From Fontibacillus panacisegetis (GTDB lineage Bacteria; Bacillota; Bacilli; Paenibacillales; Paenibacillaceae), in assembly GCF_900102215.1 (NCBI RefSeq), contig NZ_FNBG01000001.1, positions 248,001 to 312,000 of the forward strand: 64,000 bases of DNA, in the 5' to 3' direction. A program made the position numbers and the translations under genes. The notes below the pieces were generated by a model. The model saw only the letters and a program-made list of their open reading frames with translations, did not search any database and was not told the origin of the DNA. Each line of letters begins with the position of its first letter. Within the stretch, counting starts at the first letter, position 1. Below, in pieces: positions 17,166 to 26,645 of this stretch.

Positions 17166-17987
17166 CTAAATATACATGACCCCTGCTGACAACAGTGTGT
17201 CAGTAGCCTTTATAAAGTAGTAGTTTGTTTCCTTCATTCTACGCGCAATATCATTAGTTGTAGCAATGCGCACCTTAATATTTCGATCATCCGCTGGATG
17301 AAAATTATGCAAATCAAAATCCTTGGGATATGTAAATGTATCCGTCAGAATTTCAAGTTCACACATCCTTGATAAGCGAAAATGACGAAGCTCTTGCCGC
17401 AAATCACAAATCGCAGACAATACCCAATTGCCATTCAGCAGGACAATACCAAGTGGTGAGACCGTACGTATACTATTACGTTCTTCATCAGAACCTGGAA
17501 TAGACTTATAATACTGAAATCTTACTTTTTTCTTCTCTAATATCGAAATTCGTATCTTTTGCAAGTAATCAGACATTTCTCTAACGAATTGTTCATTTTC
17601 TGGGTTAAGCAGCCTAATTGACCTGCGTACAAGAAATGCATCATCACGAATTGATTTCGGGAGAATCCCTTCTAATTTCCCTTGAGCTGTGCTTGCATAG
17701 CTCACATAGTTTGAATCAAATTTTTGCTTAACAAAATCAGTACCCACCAGTAAAGCTACAGCCTCATCAACAGTAAAGCTTACTGGCGGCAAAAAGTACC
17801 CTTCCATCAATGAGTATCCATAGCCTGGAGATCCCATGATCGGTACACCTGCTTCACTGAGTGCTTGAATATCGCGGTAAATCGTTCTTTTGCTAATTTC
17901 AAACTTAGCAGCGAGATCCTCGGCCCGGGTTAATTCTTTGCGTTGAAGTTCAAGAATAATGGCTAACATGCGATCGTTTTTAGTCAT
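17166..17987 (-). CDS. YafY/DeoR-type transcriptional regulator with WYL domain
   Basis: A 273-residue regulator. The N-terminal HTH (LQRKELTRAEDLAAKFEISKRTIYRDIQALSEAGVPI) is of HTH_11/DeoR type, followed by GYSLMEGYFLPPVSFT typical of YafY proteins. The central-to-C-terminal part is a WYL ligand-binding domain. The ATG has GAGAGGGTG upstream. It probably controls itself and the co-oriented DinB gene. Confidence 0.87.
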   Translation of the reverse strand: MTKNDRMLAIILELQRKELTRAEDLAAKFEISKRTIYRDIQALSEAGVPIMGSPGYGYSLMEGYFLPPVSFTVDEAVALLVGTDFVKQKFDSNYVSYASTAQGKLEGILPKSIRDDAFLVRRSIRLLNPENEQFVREMSDYLQKIRISILEKKKVRFQYYKSIPGSDEERNSIRTVSPLGIVLLNGNWVLSAICDLRQELRHFRLSRMCELEILTDTFTYPKDFDLHNFHPADDRNIKVRIATTNDIARRMKETNYYFIKATDTLLSAGVMYI

Positions 17988-18040
17988 AACAACTGCACCC
18001 TCTCCTGTCGCTCATTCTTGAATATACATAATTTTTATGT

Positions 18041-18081
18041 AAAAAGGCTACCCCTCAGATTAATAATCTGTCAGGTAGCCT
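18041..18081 (-). terminator. Intrinsic terminator after azoR
   Basis: Minus-strand stem AGGCTACC/GGTAGCCT (18081-18074 and 18052-18045) with an inner AGATTA/TAATCT pairing, followed by TTTTTA; 31 bases beyond the azoR stop. Confidence 0.85.
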
Positions 18082-18112
18082 GTAATAATTGCTACTTCAT
18101 AATCTTACAAAA

Positions 18113-18739
18113 TCAGAACTTAGCAGCAAGCTCAGCAGCGCGTTTTACGCCGTCTTGTACGATTTGTTCTGCACGATCCGGGTACTGGTTATGTCCTTCA
18201 ACGACAACTTCTTCAGGATTTTGGATACCCCAGAAGTTAAGCGAAGATTTCATGTATTTCATAGACATTTCAACAGCATCCATAGGTGCTACAGAATATA
18301 CACCACCACGGGCTTGAAGAAGAGCAACCTTCTTATCGCCAACAAGTCCAACTGGACCTTCTGGAGTGTATTTGAATGTTTTACCTGCTTGGTTCAGGTA
18401 GAACATGTAAGTCAGAAGTTGAGCTGGAATTGTGAAGTTCCAAAGCGGGAATGCAAATACCACTTTGTCAGCTGCAAGGAATTGTTCCAGGTAGCCATTC
18501 GCAATGTCAGCTGCTTTTTGCTCTTCTGGAGTCAATGGATATCCATTGCCCAGCTTGTACAAACCAGTAAGCATGTCGTTATCGTAATATGGAAGTTCAA
18601 CCTCGAACAGGTTAAGTTCGTTGATCTGATCTTCCGGATGAGTTTCTTTGTAAGTTTTCAAGAAACTTTCATACAATTTGACCGTAACCGATTGATCAAC
18701 CGGACGGTTGTTCCCTTTGACAAATAATACTTGTGCCAT
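18113..18739 (-). CDS. azoR: FMN-dependent NADH-azoreductase
   Basis: A 208-residue flavodoxin-like NAD(P)H:quinone/azo reductase. The N-terminal phosphate-loop region is MAQVLFVKGNNRPVDQSVT, FAFPLWNFTIPAQLLTYMFYLNQAGKTF is the FMN-binding family signature, and LLQARGGVYS follows. Length matches AzoR1/AzoR2 of Bacillus. It reduces quinones or azo compounds and serves in electrophile stress. AGGAGGGAA precedes the ATG; the gene stands alone with its own terminator. Confidence 0.93.
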   Translation of the reverse strand: MAQVLFVKGNNRPVDQSVTVKLYESFLKTYKETHPEDQINELNLFEVELPYYDNDMLTGLYKLGNGYPLTPEEQKAADIANGYLEQFLAADKVVFAFPLWNFTIPAQLLTYMFYLNQAGKTFKYTPEGPVGLVGDKKVALLQARGGVYSVAPMDAVEMSMKYMKSSLNFWGIQNPEEVVVEGHNQYPDRAEQIVQDGVKRAAELAAKF

Positions 18740-18838
18740 TAATAATTCCCTCCTGATGTCCTATGACTAACTTTATCTCTAGTACTTTCTTAAATATAGT
18801 AAAGGACGAGCAGGCCATTTGTCAAATTGAACGATTTA

Positions 18839-21121
18839 CTATTTCATTTGCTCCCGGTATCGCTTGGCAGCAGACACCATATTTTTTAACGAATCAACAG
18901 TCTCTTCAAGGCCTCTCGTCTTCAAGCCGCAGTCCGGATTAATCCAGAACAGCTCAGGATCAAGAACCTTAAGCGCACGTTCGATCATGACGATCATCTC
19001 ATCTTCGGAAGGCACACGTGGACTATGAATATCATATACTCCAAGACCGATACCGAGCGGATACGTATGCTCCTCGAAGCTGTGAACCAGCTCACCATGG
19101 CTGCGTGAGGTTTCAATAGAAATAACGTCCGCATCCAACGCCTCAATGGAATCGATAATATCATGGAACTCGCAATAGCACATATGAGTATGAATTTGTG
19201 TTGTATCTTTTACTGTTGATGTAGATACTTTAAAGGCTTTCACTGCCCAGTCCAAATAGTTATCCCAGTCTTTCCGTTTCAGTGGGAGACCTTCACGAAG
19301 TGCAGGCTCATCCACCTGGATCATTTCAATCCCTGCGGATTCCAATGCCTCAACCTCTTTGCGAAGCGCAAGGGCGATTTGGTATGCAACTGCTTCACGG
19401 GAAATATCACTTCGAACAAAGGACCAGTTCAGAATTGTAATTGGCCCTGTAAGCATCCCTTTGACTGGTTTCTTCGTCAACGACTGAGCATATTTTGTCT
19501 CTTTTACAGTCATAGGCTGATCAAAATCTACATCTCCATAAATGACAGGCGGCTTCACGCAGCGCGTACCATAGGATTGTACCCAACCGCCTTTTGTAAA
19601 TGCAAACCCTGGCAGCTTCTCACCAAAAAACTCCACCATATCTGTACGCTCAAATTCTCCATGAACGAGTACATCGATTCCAATCTCTTCTTGAATTTGT
19701 ATCCATTTGCTGATTTCTTCACGAACAAATTCATCATACTGCGCTTCAGACCATTCGCCTTTGCGCCATTTCTGTCTGGCAGAGCGAACTTCTGCGGTTT
19801 GCGGAAAGCTGCCTATCGTAGTCGTTGGAAGGAACGGCAAGCTCCATTTTTCTTTTTGCTTCAGCTTACGAGTTGCAAATGCACTGCTCCGTTCAGCAGG
19901 CTGCTGAGTAATTTGCTCTACAGCTGTACGGACATGATTACGGCCTCTCGCTGGATCAGATGCAAGTGCTTCAAGAGCCTGACGGTTCTGATCGAACAAA
20001 TCCGATTGCTCTTGACCTGCAGCCACACGGCTTAACGCAACAATTTCATCCAGCTTCTCTTCAGCGAAAGCAAGTGCATTGCTCAGTACGGTCTCAAGCT
20101 TGTCTTCTGCTTGTGCGGAGACAGGAACATGCAGCAGACTGCATGAAGACTGAATAACAAGATCTGCATCACCAGTAAGCTTACTGAGCTCATCCAGCAA
20201 TTGACTACCTTGATAAAGATCCGCTCGCCAAATGTTGCGTCCATCAATCACACCTGCTCCAAGCGTCTTGCCAGCCGGAAAACCATACTCGCGAAGCGAT
20301 TGTAAATTGGCCTCTTTTCCATGTACAAAATCCAAACCAAAGCCTTGTACAGGCAAAGCTACAAGCTCTTTATACAGATCAACCGATTCAAAATAAGTTT
20401 GTAACATAACTGACAATCCAGGGACTTCCTTCGCAATTGTAGAATAGATCAGATTCAATCGTTCTTGGTCCTCAGTGGATACAGTGGCTACAAGAGCAGG
20501 CTCATCGATTTGTACCCATTTAGCTCCCGCTTCCTTGAGCTCACGTAGAACTTGTACATATAAAGGCAGCAGCTTGCTAATCCAGCTATCCCATTCCGAA
20601 GCTCCAAATCCTTTGGACAGCTTAAGAAAAGTATATAGCCCCAAGATCACTGGACGACCATCAATTCCGAGCTTCTCTTTTGCTTCAACATAAGCAGCAA
20701 GGGGATTGTTTCGGGTAAGCTGCGGTTCTCTTGAGCCTAGTTCCGGAACGATGTAATGATAATTTGTATTGAACCATTTTGTCATTTCACTAGCTGCCGC
20801 TTCTTTATTACCACGCGCAATCGCATAGTAGGTTTGTAAAGGAACAGGGCCGCCGGTATACTCAAAACGCTCAGGTACGATACCAAACATCACCGCAGTA
20901 TCCAATACATGATCATAATAAGTAAAATCTCCTACCGGGATTAATTCAATTCCTTTGTCACGCTGCAGTTTCCAGTTGTTCAATCTGATTTCAGTTAATT
21001 TCTCATGAAGCTCATCTTCAGTAATCTGACCCTTCCAAAATGTTTCGATTGCTTTCTTCCATTCACGATTTCCGCCGATTCGCGGATATCCCAAATTACC
21101 ACTGATTTTTGTGCTCAATTT
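18839..21121 (-). CDS. metE: 5-methyltetrahydropteroyltriglutamate-homocysteine methyltransferase (cobalamin-independent methionine synthase)
   Basis: Transfers the methyl group of 5-methyl-tetrahydrofolate to homocysteine, the last step of methionine synthesis, without B12. About 760 residues, the usual length. The N-terminal half begins NLGYPRIGGNREWKKAIE; the C-terminal catalytic barrel carries the zinc ligands in IHTHMCYCEFHD and NPDCGLKTRG. Start: a TTG at 21121 has GGAGGG seven bases upstream and gives MSTKISGNLGYPRIG; an in-frame ATG at 21133 overlaps that ribosome site, so TTG is preferred. Expression is governed by a cobalamin riboswitch with a terminator just upstream, so the enzyme is made when B12 is scarce, implying a B12-dependent MetH elsewhere. 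Confidence 0.97.
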   Translation of the reverse strand, partial: KLSTKISGNLGYPRIGGNREWKKAIETFWKGQITEDELHEKLTEIRLNNWKLQRDKGIELIPVGDFTYYDHVLDTAVMFGIVPERFEYTGGPVPLQTYYAIARGNKEAAASEMTKWFNTNYHYIVPELGSREPQLTRNNPLAAYVEAKEKLGIDGRPVILGLYTFLKLSKGFGASEWDSWISKLLPLYVQVLRELKEAGAKWVQIDEPALVATVSTEDQERLNLIYSTIAKEVPGLSVMLQTYFESVDLYKELVALPVQGFGLDFVHGKEANLQSLREYGFPAGKTLGAGVIDGRNIWRADLYQGSQLLDELSKLTGDADLVIQSSCSLLHVPVSAQAEDKLETVLSNALAFAEEKLDEIVALSRVAAGQEQSDLFDQNRQALEALASDPARGRNHVRTAVEQITQQPAERSSAFATRKLKQKEKWSLPFLPTTTIGSFPQTAEVRSARQKWRKGEWSEAQYDEFVREEISKWIQIQEEIGIDVLVHGEFERTDMVEFFGEKLPGFAFTKGGWVQSYGTRCVKPPVIYGDVDFDQPMTVKETKYAQSLTKKPVKGMLTGPITILNWSFVRSDISREAVAYQIALALRKEVEALESAGIEMIQVDEPALREGLPLKRKDWDNYLDWAVKAFKVSTSTVKDTTQIHTHMCYCEFHDIIDSIEALDADVISIETSRSHGELVHSFEEHTYPLGIGLGVYDIHSPRVPSEDEMIVMIERALKVLDPELFWINPDCGLKTRGLEETVDSLKNMVSAAKRYREQMK

Positions 21122-21182
21122 GTTTCCCTCCATGTAAATGATTTATTTCTTCTGGTTGCATCTGACTTGTTATGAAGCAAAA

Positions 21183-21223
21183 TAAAAAAGGTCCTCTTAG
21201 CGGGCAAGGCTAAAGAGGACCTT
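21183..21223 (-). terminator. Riboswitch-controlled terminator upstream of metE
   Basis: Minus-strand stem AAGGTCCTCTTTAGC (21223-21209) with GCTAAGAGGACCTT (21201-21188), then TTTTTTATTTT. It separates the cobalamin aptamer from metE and is the expression platform of the switch. Confidence 0.9.
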
Positions 21224-21248
21224 CGGAATCGTTCACGACGGCTTGCAT
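21210..21248 (-). CDS. Putative 12-residue leader peptide in the metE riboswitch expression platform
   Basis: ATG at 21248 is preceded at 8 bases by GGGAGG, a near-ideal ribosome site. The ORF reads MQAVVNDSEGPL and stops at TAG 21212-21210. It begins after the aptamer and its last codons and stop lie inside the 5' arm of the terminator. A ribosome finishing here would cover that arm and block the hairpin. Neither the peptide nor such a mechanism is known to me for this riboswitch class; the ORF could be fortuitous. Confidence 0.4.
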   Translation of the reverse strand: MQAVVNDSEGPL

Positions 21249-21269
21249 CTTTAACACCTCCCTATCTCC

Positions 21270-21466
21270 CGTAGGTACATCAGTGCTGTCAGAACAGGCA
21301 GGTCTCCTGGCTTCAGAATCATTGTCGTCATGCAGCCTTCCCAGTGTATTAACATACACCAGTGACACTATTGCATCAGACTCCTCTGTTACAGTGGCGG
21401 GACCGCGCCGGCGTTGCACCGGACTTCCCTATTAAGTTCTAACCATACTCAGCTAGAACACCTATT
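21270..21466 (-). promoter_or_regulatory. Cobalamin (adenosylcobalamin) riboswitch aptamer
   Basis: The minus strand shows GCGGTCCCGCCACTGT (21406-21391) and the B12 box AGCCAGGAGACCTGCC (21312-21297), both hallmarks of the class. TAGGT (21464-21460) and ACCTA (21276-21272) can close the P1 helix, and GTTCTAGC/GTTAGAAC forms P2. With cobalamin bound, downstream transcription of metE should stop at the terminator. Confidence 0.95.
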
Positions 21467-21482
21467 CCCACATTATTCAGTT

Positions 21483-21522
21483 ATGAATATATATTCATGT
21501 TACTGCATGATCATAAATTATA
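21483..21522 (-). promoter_or_regulatory. metE leader promoter region with a 16-bp perfect palindrome
   Basis: TATAAT (21522-21517, minus strand) is a good -10 box; no convincing -35 box is visible at the right distance. ATGAATATATATTCAT at 21483-21498 is a perfect 16-bp palindrome lying just after the predicted transcription start and before the aptamer, the position of a repressor operator. Both claims are from sequence alone. Confidence 0.4.
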
Positions 21523-21680
21523 CAATATATTTCTTATTTATTTAGTATGTTTTAATTGTAAGACATTATCAACGTTTCTACAACAGCTTCTTTATTTCAT
21601 CCTTAATAGCTTCAAATTGCGGGCCAAATGTTCAGTGATTATATTTTCAATTCGTTCGGGATACTACATGGACAAAGCTT

Positions 21681-23885
21681 ATGAGCATGATTATTACGAA
21701 ATGGAGAACCCATCCCGTGAAAAATATACTGTCGATCTATGCAAAGGATATTAGAGGAATTGTTACGAACTCGGCTGCTGCCATACTTATTACAGGGCTA
21801 ATCATCCTTCCTTCACTCTACGCCTGGTTCAATATTGAAGCCTCTTGGGACCCATACGGTCAGACGTCCGGAATCAAGGTAGCTGTGGCAAATCAGGATA
21901 CAGGCGCCGCTGTTAAGGGCCAAGAAATTAAAATCGGGGATGAAATCATAACCTCTCTGAAAGAGAATCATAAAATCGGCTGGGTATTTACTTCCGAGAG
22001 CGAAGCTCTAAAAGGAGTAAAGCATGGGGATTACTATGCGGTAATCCTCATCCCCTCCAATTTTTCTGAACGGATCGCAACCGTCCTCACACATCAGCCT
22101 GAGAAAGCAGAAATCCTATACTATGTAAACGAAAAAATTAACGCAATCGCTCCTAAAATTACGTCTACCGGAGCCAGCTCTATCATTAACGAAGTGAATC
22201 AGAATTTTATTAAAACAGCAAACGGCACCATTTTCCGAATTTTTAACAAACTGGGTGTTGAATTAAAGGAAGAGCTGCCGCTGCTGCTTAAGATGAAAAG
22301 CTTGATCCTGCGGCTGGAGGAACTGTTTCCAGAAATCAATCAGGCCGCGGATACAGCAGTATCTGATCTTCATGCAAGCCGCAAAATTGTAGATAAAGTT
22401 AAAGAGGAGCTCCCTCATGCTGCCGAACTAGCAAAAAAAGGCCAGCAATTCGCACAGCAAACATCTAAATTTCTAGACCAAAGCGGTGGTGTGATAGACT
22501 CCACCGCACCTGCAATCAAGGAAATGCTGCTGCATCTTCAAGTGACCTCCGAAGCCGCAAATCAAATTGGAAATTTGCTGCTAACGGCCATTGATTTATC
22601 AAAACAAGATGAGAATAAGCCACTCGCATCCAATTTGCCGGTTAATACTGTAGCAACATTAGCCAACGCTTCAAATACATCAGCTGCTGCTGCATCCCTT
22701 TTTCAAAGGCTTGGTAGTGACGCCAATAGTCCTGCTTTAACGAACGTCTCACAAGATCTTAAGCAGGTCAGTGAGCATTTCAAGACAATGTCGACTCTTT
22801 TGTCTAATACGATACAGGTTATTGAAACTGCTGAAACCTCTGCAGAAGCCACGTTATCTGATTTCACGAAATTGTCAGCGCAAGTTACCAAAACTTTAGA
22901 ACAGATCAACGGTAACTTTGATGCAAAAATATTGCCTGCCATCCAAACCGCTTTAACTATTGTCAAGAAGGAAGCAGATCACGCAGGAGCAATTCTTCAA
23001 TCAGCGATTTCAGACCTTCCAGCCATAGACAAGGTTCTGGTTGATGCTGCTAAAGGGCTAAAGGTCGCTGTAAATGAAGCCGAAATCGTTCGGAGCCATT
23101 TACCTGAAGCCGAGAGCAAGCTGACAAATGTAACAAACCGAATTGCCGAATTTGAAAAAGAAGCATCACTACAAGATTTGATTAATCTGCTGACGATTGA
23201 CTTTGCCAAGGAGAGTGAATTTTTTGCCGAACCTGTCAAGCTCGTAGAAAATGTACTGTACCCTATTCCGAATTACGGGTCAGCCATGTCCCCCTTCTTC
23301 ACCACGCTATCTCTCTGGGTAGGAGGAATTCTGCTTGTGTCTCTCCTGACGGTACAGGTTTATGGGCTGCAGGAAGGCATGAAAAGCTACCATGTATATT
23401 TTGGAAGGTATCTTACATTTTTAACCATAGCTCTGCTTCAGTCACTGGTCGTAACTGTAGGCGATTTGCTATTTCTTAGGGCTTACGCGGCTGATCCGAT
23501 CCAGTTCGTCTTATTCGGTCTCTTTAACAGCGCAGTGTTCATGCTCATGATCTATACATTCGTCTCTGTATTCGGCAATGTTGGAAAAGCGATGGCTGTC
23601 GTACTCCTTGTCCTTCAGTTAGCCGGTTCGGGAGGAACGTTTCCGATTCAGGTGACCCCACCCTTTTTCCAAGCTATTTACCCGTATCTTCCGTTCACAT
23701 ATGCAATAAGTTTAATGCGTGAAGCCGTTGGCGGCAGTGTCCGGGACATCGTAATCCGTGATTTCACCATTCTTCTGATCTACGTAGCAATTACATTGAT
23801 TCTTGGCGTTGGACTAAAGGGATTTGTAAACAGAATCACGGCTAAATCCGTAGAAAAAGCAAAATCGGGTCATCTGATCCATTAG
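21681..23885 (+). CDS. YhgE/Pip-family membrane protein
   Basis: A 734-residue protein with the YhgE/Pip N-terminal region (KDIRGIVTNSAAAILITGLIILPSLYAWFNIEASWDPYG) holding one helix, then GIKVAVANQDTGA. The long middle part (about residues 200-510) is alpha-helical, exported and rich in Ala/Thr/Leu, likely coiled coil. About five helices form an ABC-2-like C-terminal membrane domain from SLWVGGILLVSLLTVQV. Family members include phage infection proteins and drug-resistance or type VII secretion-associated proteins such as YueB. No good ribosome site precedes ATG 21681, so the start is uncertain (ATG 21687 is an alternative). Confidence 0.85.
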   Translation: MSMIITKWRTHPVKNILSIYAKDIRGIVTNSAAAILITGLIILPSLYAWFNIEASWDPYGQTSGIKVAVANQDTGAAVKGQEIKIGDEIITSLKENHKIGWVFTSESEALKGVKHGDYYAVILIPSNFSERIATVLTHQPEKAEILYYVNEKINAIAPKITSTGASSIINEVNQNFIKTANGTIFRIFNKLGVELKEELPLLLKMKSLILRLEELFPEINQAADTAVSDLHASRKIVDKVKEELPHAAELAKKGQQFAQQTSKFLDQSGGVIDSTAPAIKEMLLHLQVTSEAANQIGNLLLTAIDLSKQDENKPLASNLPVNTVATLANASNTSAAAASLFQRLGSDANSPALTNVSQDLKQVSEHFKTMSTLLSNTIQVIETAETSAEATLSDFTKLSAQVTKTLEQINGNFDAKILPAIQTALTIVKKEADHAGAILQSAISDLPAIDKVLVDAAKGLKVAVNEAEIVRSHLPEAESKLTNVTNRIAEFEKEASLQDLINLLTIDFAKESEFFAEPVKLVENVLYPIPNYGSAMSPFFTTLSLWVGGILLVSLLTVQVYGLQEGMKSYHVYFGRYLTFLTIALLQSLVVTVGDLLFLRAYAADPIQFVLFGLFNSAVFMLMIYTFVSVFGNVGKAMAVVLLVLQLAGSGGTFPIQVTPPFFQAIYPYLPFTYAISLMREAVGGSVRDIVIRDFTILLIYVAITLILGVGLKGFVNRITAKSVEKAKSGHLIH

Positions 23886-23888
23886 CCA

Positions 23889-26438
23889 TCACGATTTTTT
23901 GGCATCCGGCCGAACCTTTCGGGTTGCAACAGCTTCCATTGGATCATCTGGCCAGTAGTGCTTAGGGTATCTACCTTTTAAATCCTTCTTGACATCAAAA
24001 TATGTGTTCTTCCAGAAGCTGTTTAGATCTGAAGTAACCTGAACTGGCCTGTTTGCTGGCGAGAGTAAATGTAAAATAATCGAGATACGGCCATAACCAA
24101 TTCTCGGTGTCTCCAGCATCCCGAACACCTCCTGTAGACGAACTGCTGCATAAGGGGCTTGAGGTCCATCATATTGAACTGGTATTTTGGAGCCGCTTGG
24201 AACGTGCAGATGGGTGGGCGCTTCTTCATTAAGCTCCTGCATAAGGCCCCAACCCAGCATATTTTCCAGAATCATAGTTAAGGACAAGCTTTTAAATTCA
24301 GACCGCTTACGAAAACCTGTGACATATGGAGCTAGCCATTCCTCAACCGATTCGGCCAAGGCTTCATCTAATACATTAGGCCACTTGTTATCAAGAGTGT
24401 GCATAAAGCTGATTCTTGCTTGAAGCTGGCGAGATTTCGTATTCCAGGGCAAGACATCCATGCCGTACTCTTTTACACTATTCAAAAGTGCTTGAACGAT
24501 CATCTCATCAGAAGGCGCAGGATCAGGCTGATCCTTCATCACAATAGCGCCCAGGCTCACTCTGACTCTGGCTCTTACTGTTCCCGTATCCTCATCCCAT
24601 ACCGCGCTTTTCTCTTCTTTCATCTCTTGCAGGTAATGGGTAGTTAATTGTTTCTCAGCCAGTGGAGCAGCCAGCATGATCCGTCCTTCCACTCCCTCAT
24701 CATCAACTTCGGCTATCGCCAAAAACTCCTCAACGCTTAAATGCTGCTGCATTCCAAACACAGCCCCTCTTCCGCTTCTGAGCAAATAACGTCCATCCGC
24801 TCTGCGACGGGCAATTCGATCAGGATAGGCAAAAGAAACCAGTAACCCGCAGCAGCTCTCCCAGTCACTTTGGCCCTGTACATGATGCTGATCATCTTGA
24901 TTTACGTAGCTTAAAGCTCTTTCCCACTGCTGGCTTGCTCTAATCATTCGCTGTACATCAGCTCGATCAATATCATTCGGTAAATGGAATCCATCCCGAA
25001 TTCCTTCCTCACCCTGCAAGCTCATCAAGATCGCAAGCCGACTTCGCAAATCACAATTGCTGCCCGCTGCTCCTCCTTTAAAGAGATCGCGCTCTTCCAG
25101 CAGAGCAGCCAATCGGCATGCGGCTGTTCCAAGTCCCAGTTCGCGTCCACGAATCAGCATATGAGCCAGCCTTGGATGCAGGCCAAGACCTGCCATCTGC
25201 TTTCCGTGGGTGCTGATCACAAAGGATGATTCCAGCGCCCCCAGCTGTTGCAGTAATTGCACAGCTTGACGGTATGGTGCTTGTGGCGGCAGATCAAGCC
25301 ATAATAGCTCCTCAGGCTGCGAGACGCCCCACGCCGCCAATTCCAGAGCGAGAGGCGTCAAGTCCGCCTCCAGCTTCTCTGCAGGCGTTCGCTCAGACAG
25401 CAGCCGATCCTCGGCTTCGCTCCATAGACGATAACATACGCCTGCTGCAGTACGCCCGGCGCGGCCGCGCCGCTGATCGGCGGAATCGCGAGCAGCCCGC
25501 ATCGTCACGAGTCGGCTCATCCCGGTGCGCGGAGAAAAAAGCGCGGTCCGCCGAAGACCGCTATCGATGACAACGGTCACGTCTGATACCGTCAGGGACG
25601 ACTCCGCAATCGAGGTGGCGAGCACCACCTTGCGTTCTCCCGGCGGTGCTGCTTCAATCGCCTGCTGCTGCTCCTTTTGTGACAAAGCTCCGTACAACGG
25701 AGTCAACAGTACATTACTTGGCAATCGTCCAGCCAGCTCTCGTTCAACATGGCGAATTTCACGTACGCCAGGCAAAAACACAAGCAGGCTTCCTTCATGC
25801 TCACCAAGCGCTCTATGTACAGTTCTCACAACCGCTGATTCCAGCTTTTCCTGTTGTGAAACGTCGACAAAAACGGTATCAACGGGGAAATTTCTCCCCC
25901 TGCTTTGTATAACAGGAGCATTTCCTAACATTGCTGAGATCGGAGCTGATTCCAGCGTTGCCGACATCACTACAATCCGCAGGTCTTCTCGTAGCAGCTC
26001 CCGACTTTGCAAGGACAACGCGAGCCCTAAATCAGCATGAAGGCTTCGTTCATGGAATTCATCAAACAGCAACAATCCTGTTCCAACCAGAGCAGGATCG
26101 TTCTGCAGCATACGTGTTAAAATACCTTCCGTCACAACCGTAATTCGCGTTCTCGGTGATACGCGGCTCTCCGTTCTAATTCGGTAGCCCACAGTCTCCC
26201 CAATAGGTTCACCCAGTTGCTTCGCCATATAAGCAGCCGCAGAACGGGCTGCAAGACGACGAGGCTCGAGTAGAATCATACCCTGCCCTTTCATCCACGG
26301 TTCATTGAGCAATTCTAGCGGAACACGAGTTGTCTTTCCCGCCCCGGGTTCCGCGGTCAGCACAGCTGCACCGAATGTGCTCAGCGCTTCTTTTAATTCA
26401 GGAATCACTTCATCTATGGGCATCAAAGGTCTGGTCAT
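23889..26438 (-). CDS. hrpB: ATP-dependent helicase HrpB
   Basis: A ~849-residue DEAH-box helicase. Walker A is LTAEPGAGKTTRVP, motif II is FDEFHERS (the HrpB variant DEFH), motif III SAT is in VVMSATLES, and QRRGRAGRTAAGVCYRLW is motif VI. The HrpB C-terminal domain covers about the last 130 residues. Start ATG 26438 has GGGAGA five bases upstream; the frame stays open further up without a site. Cellular role in Firmicutes is poorly known. It ends 3 bases from the converging YhgE gene stop, with no visible terminator between. Confidence 0.93.
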   Translation of the reverse strand: MTRPLMPIDEVIPELKEALSTFGAAVLTAEPGAGKTTRVPLELLNEPWMKGQGMILLEPRRLAARSAAAYMAKQLGEPIGETVGYRIRTESRVSPRTRITVVTEGILTRMLQNDPALVGTGLLLFDEFHERSLHADLGLALSLQSRELLREDLRIVVMSATLESAPISAMLGNAPVIQSRGRNFPVDTVFVDVSQQEKLESAVVRTVHRALGEHEGSLLVFLPGVREIRHVERELAGRLPSNVLLTPLYGALSQKEQQQAIEAAPPGERKVVLATSIAESSLTVSDVTVVIDSGLRRTALFSPRTGMSRLVTMRAARDSADQRRGRAGRTAAGVCYRLWSEAEDRLLSERTPAEKLEADLTPLALELAAWGVSQPEELLWLDLPPQAPYRQAVQLLQQLGALESSFVISTHGKQMAGLGLHPRLAHMLIRGRELGLGTAACRLAALLEERDLFKGGAAGSNCDLRSRLAILMSLQGEEGIRDGFHLPNDIDRADVQRMIRASQQWERALSYVNQDDQHHVQGQSDWESCCGLLVSFAYPDRIARRRADGRYLLRSGRGAVFGMQQHLSVEEFLAIAEVDDEGVEGRIMLAAPLAEKQLTTHYLQEMKEEKSAVWDEDTGTVRARVRVSLGAIVMKDQPDPAPSDEMIVQALLNSVKEYGMDVLPWNTKSRQLQARISFMHTLDNKWPNVLDEALAESVEEWLAPYVTGFRKRSEFKSLSLTMILENMLGWGLMQELNEEAPTHLHVPSGSKIPVQYDGPQAPYAAVRLQEVFGMLETPRIGYGRISIILHLLSPANRPVQVTSDLNSFWKNTYFDVKKDLKGRYPKHYWPDDPMEAVATRKVRPDAKKS

Positions 26439-26560
26439 CATAATCTCCCATGTTATTATTATCAGAACAGCAAATAGCATTAATTATTTACTTATAATAT
26501 TTTATCACACTAAAACCTATTAGATATTGAATCAAAGTATACAGCGATCTCGTCGTTAAA

Positions 26561-26602
26561 TAAAACGCCATCGCTCCGCTTTTCACTCGGTAACGATGGC
26601 GT
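26561..26602 (-). terminator. Intrinsic terminator after the SDR gene
   Basis: ACGCCATCG/CGATGGCGT (26565-26573 and 26594-26602), followed on the minus strand by TTTTATTT. Confidence 0.8.
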
Positions 26603-26645
26603 CAAATTTGTGGATGGTATTGAGAACCTCAAGCAGATTTTTCTC

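Noticed and set aside
21249..21419. N-terminal part of a 69-codon ORF running through the cobalamin aptamer
   Set aside because: This DNA is conserved RNA structure; only the last 12 codons, which have their own ribosome site, are kept as a candidate peptide.
25226..26040. Long plus-strand ORFs opposite hrpB
   Set aside because: GC-rich third positions of hrpB open the other strand; the translations are Arg/Pro/Ser-rich with no motif and no ribosome site.
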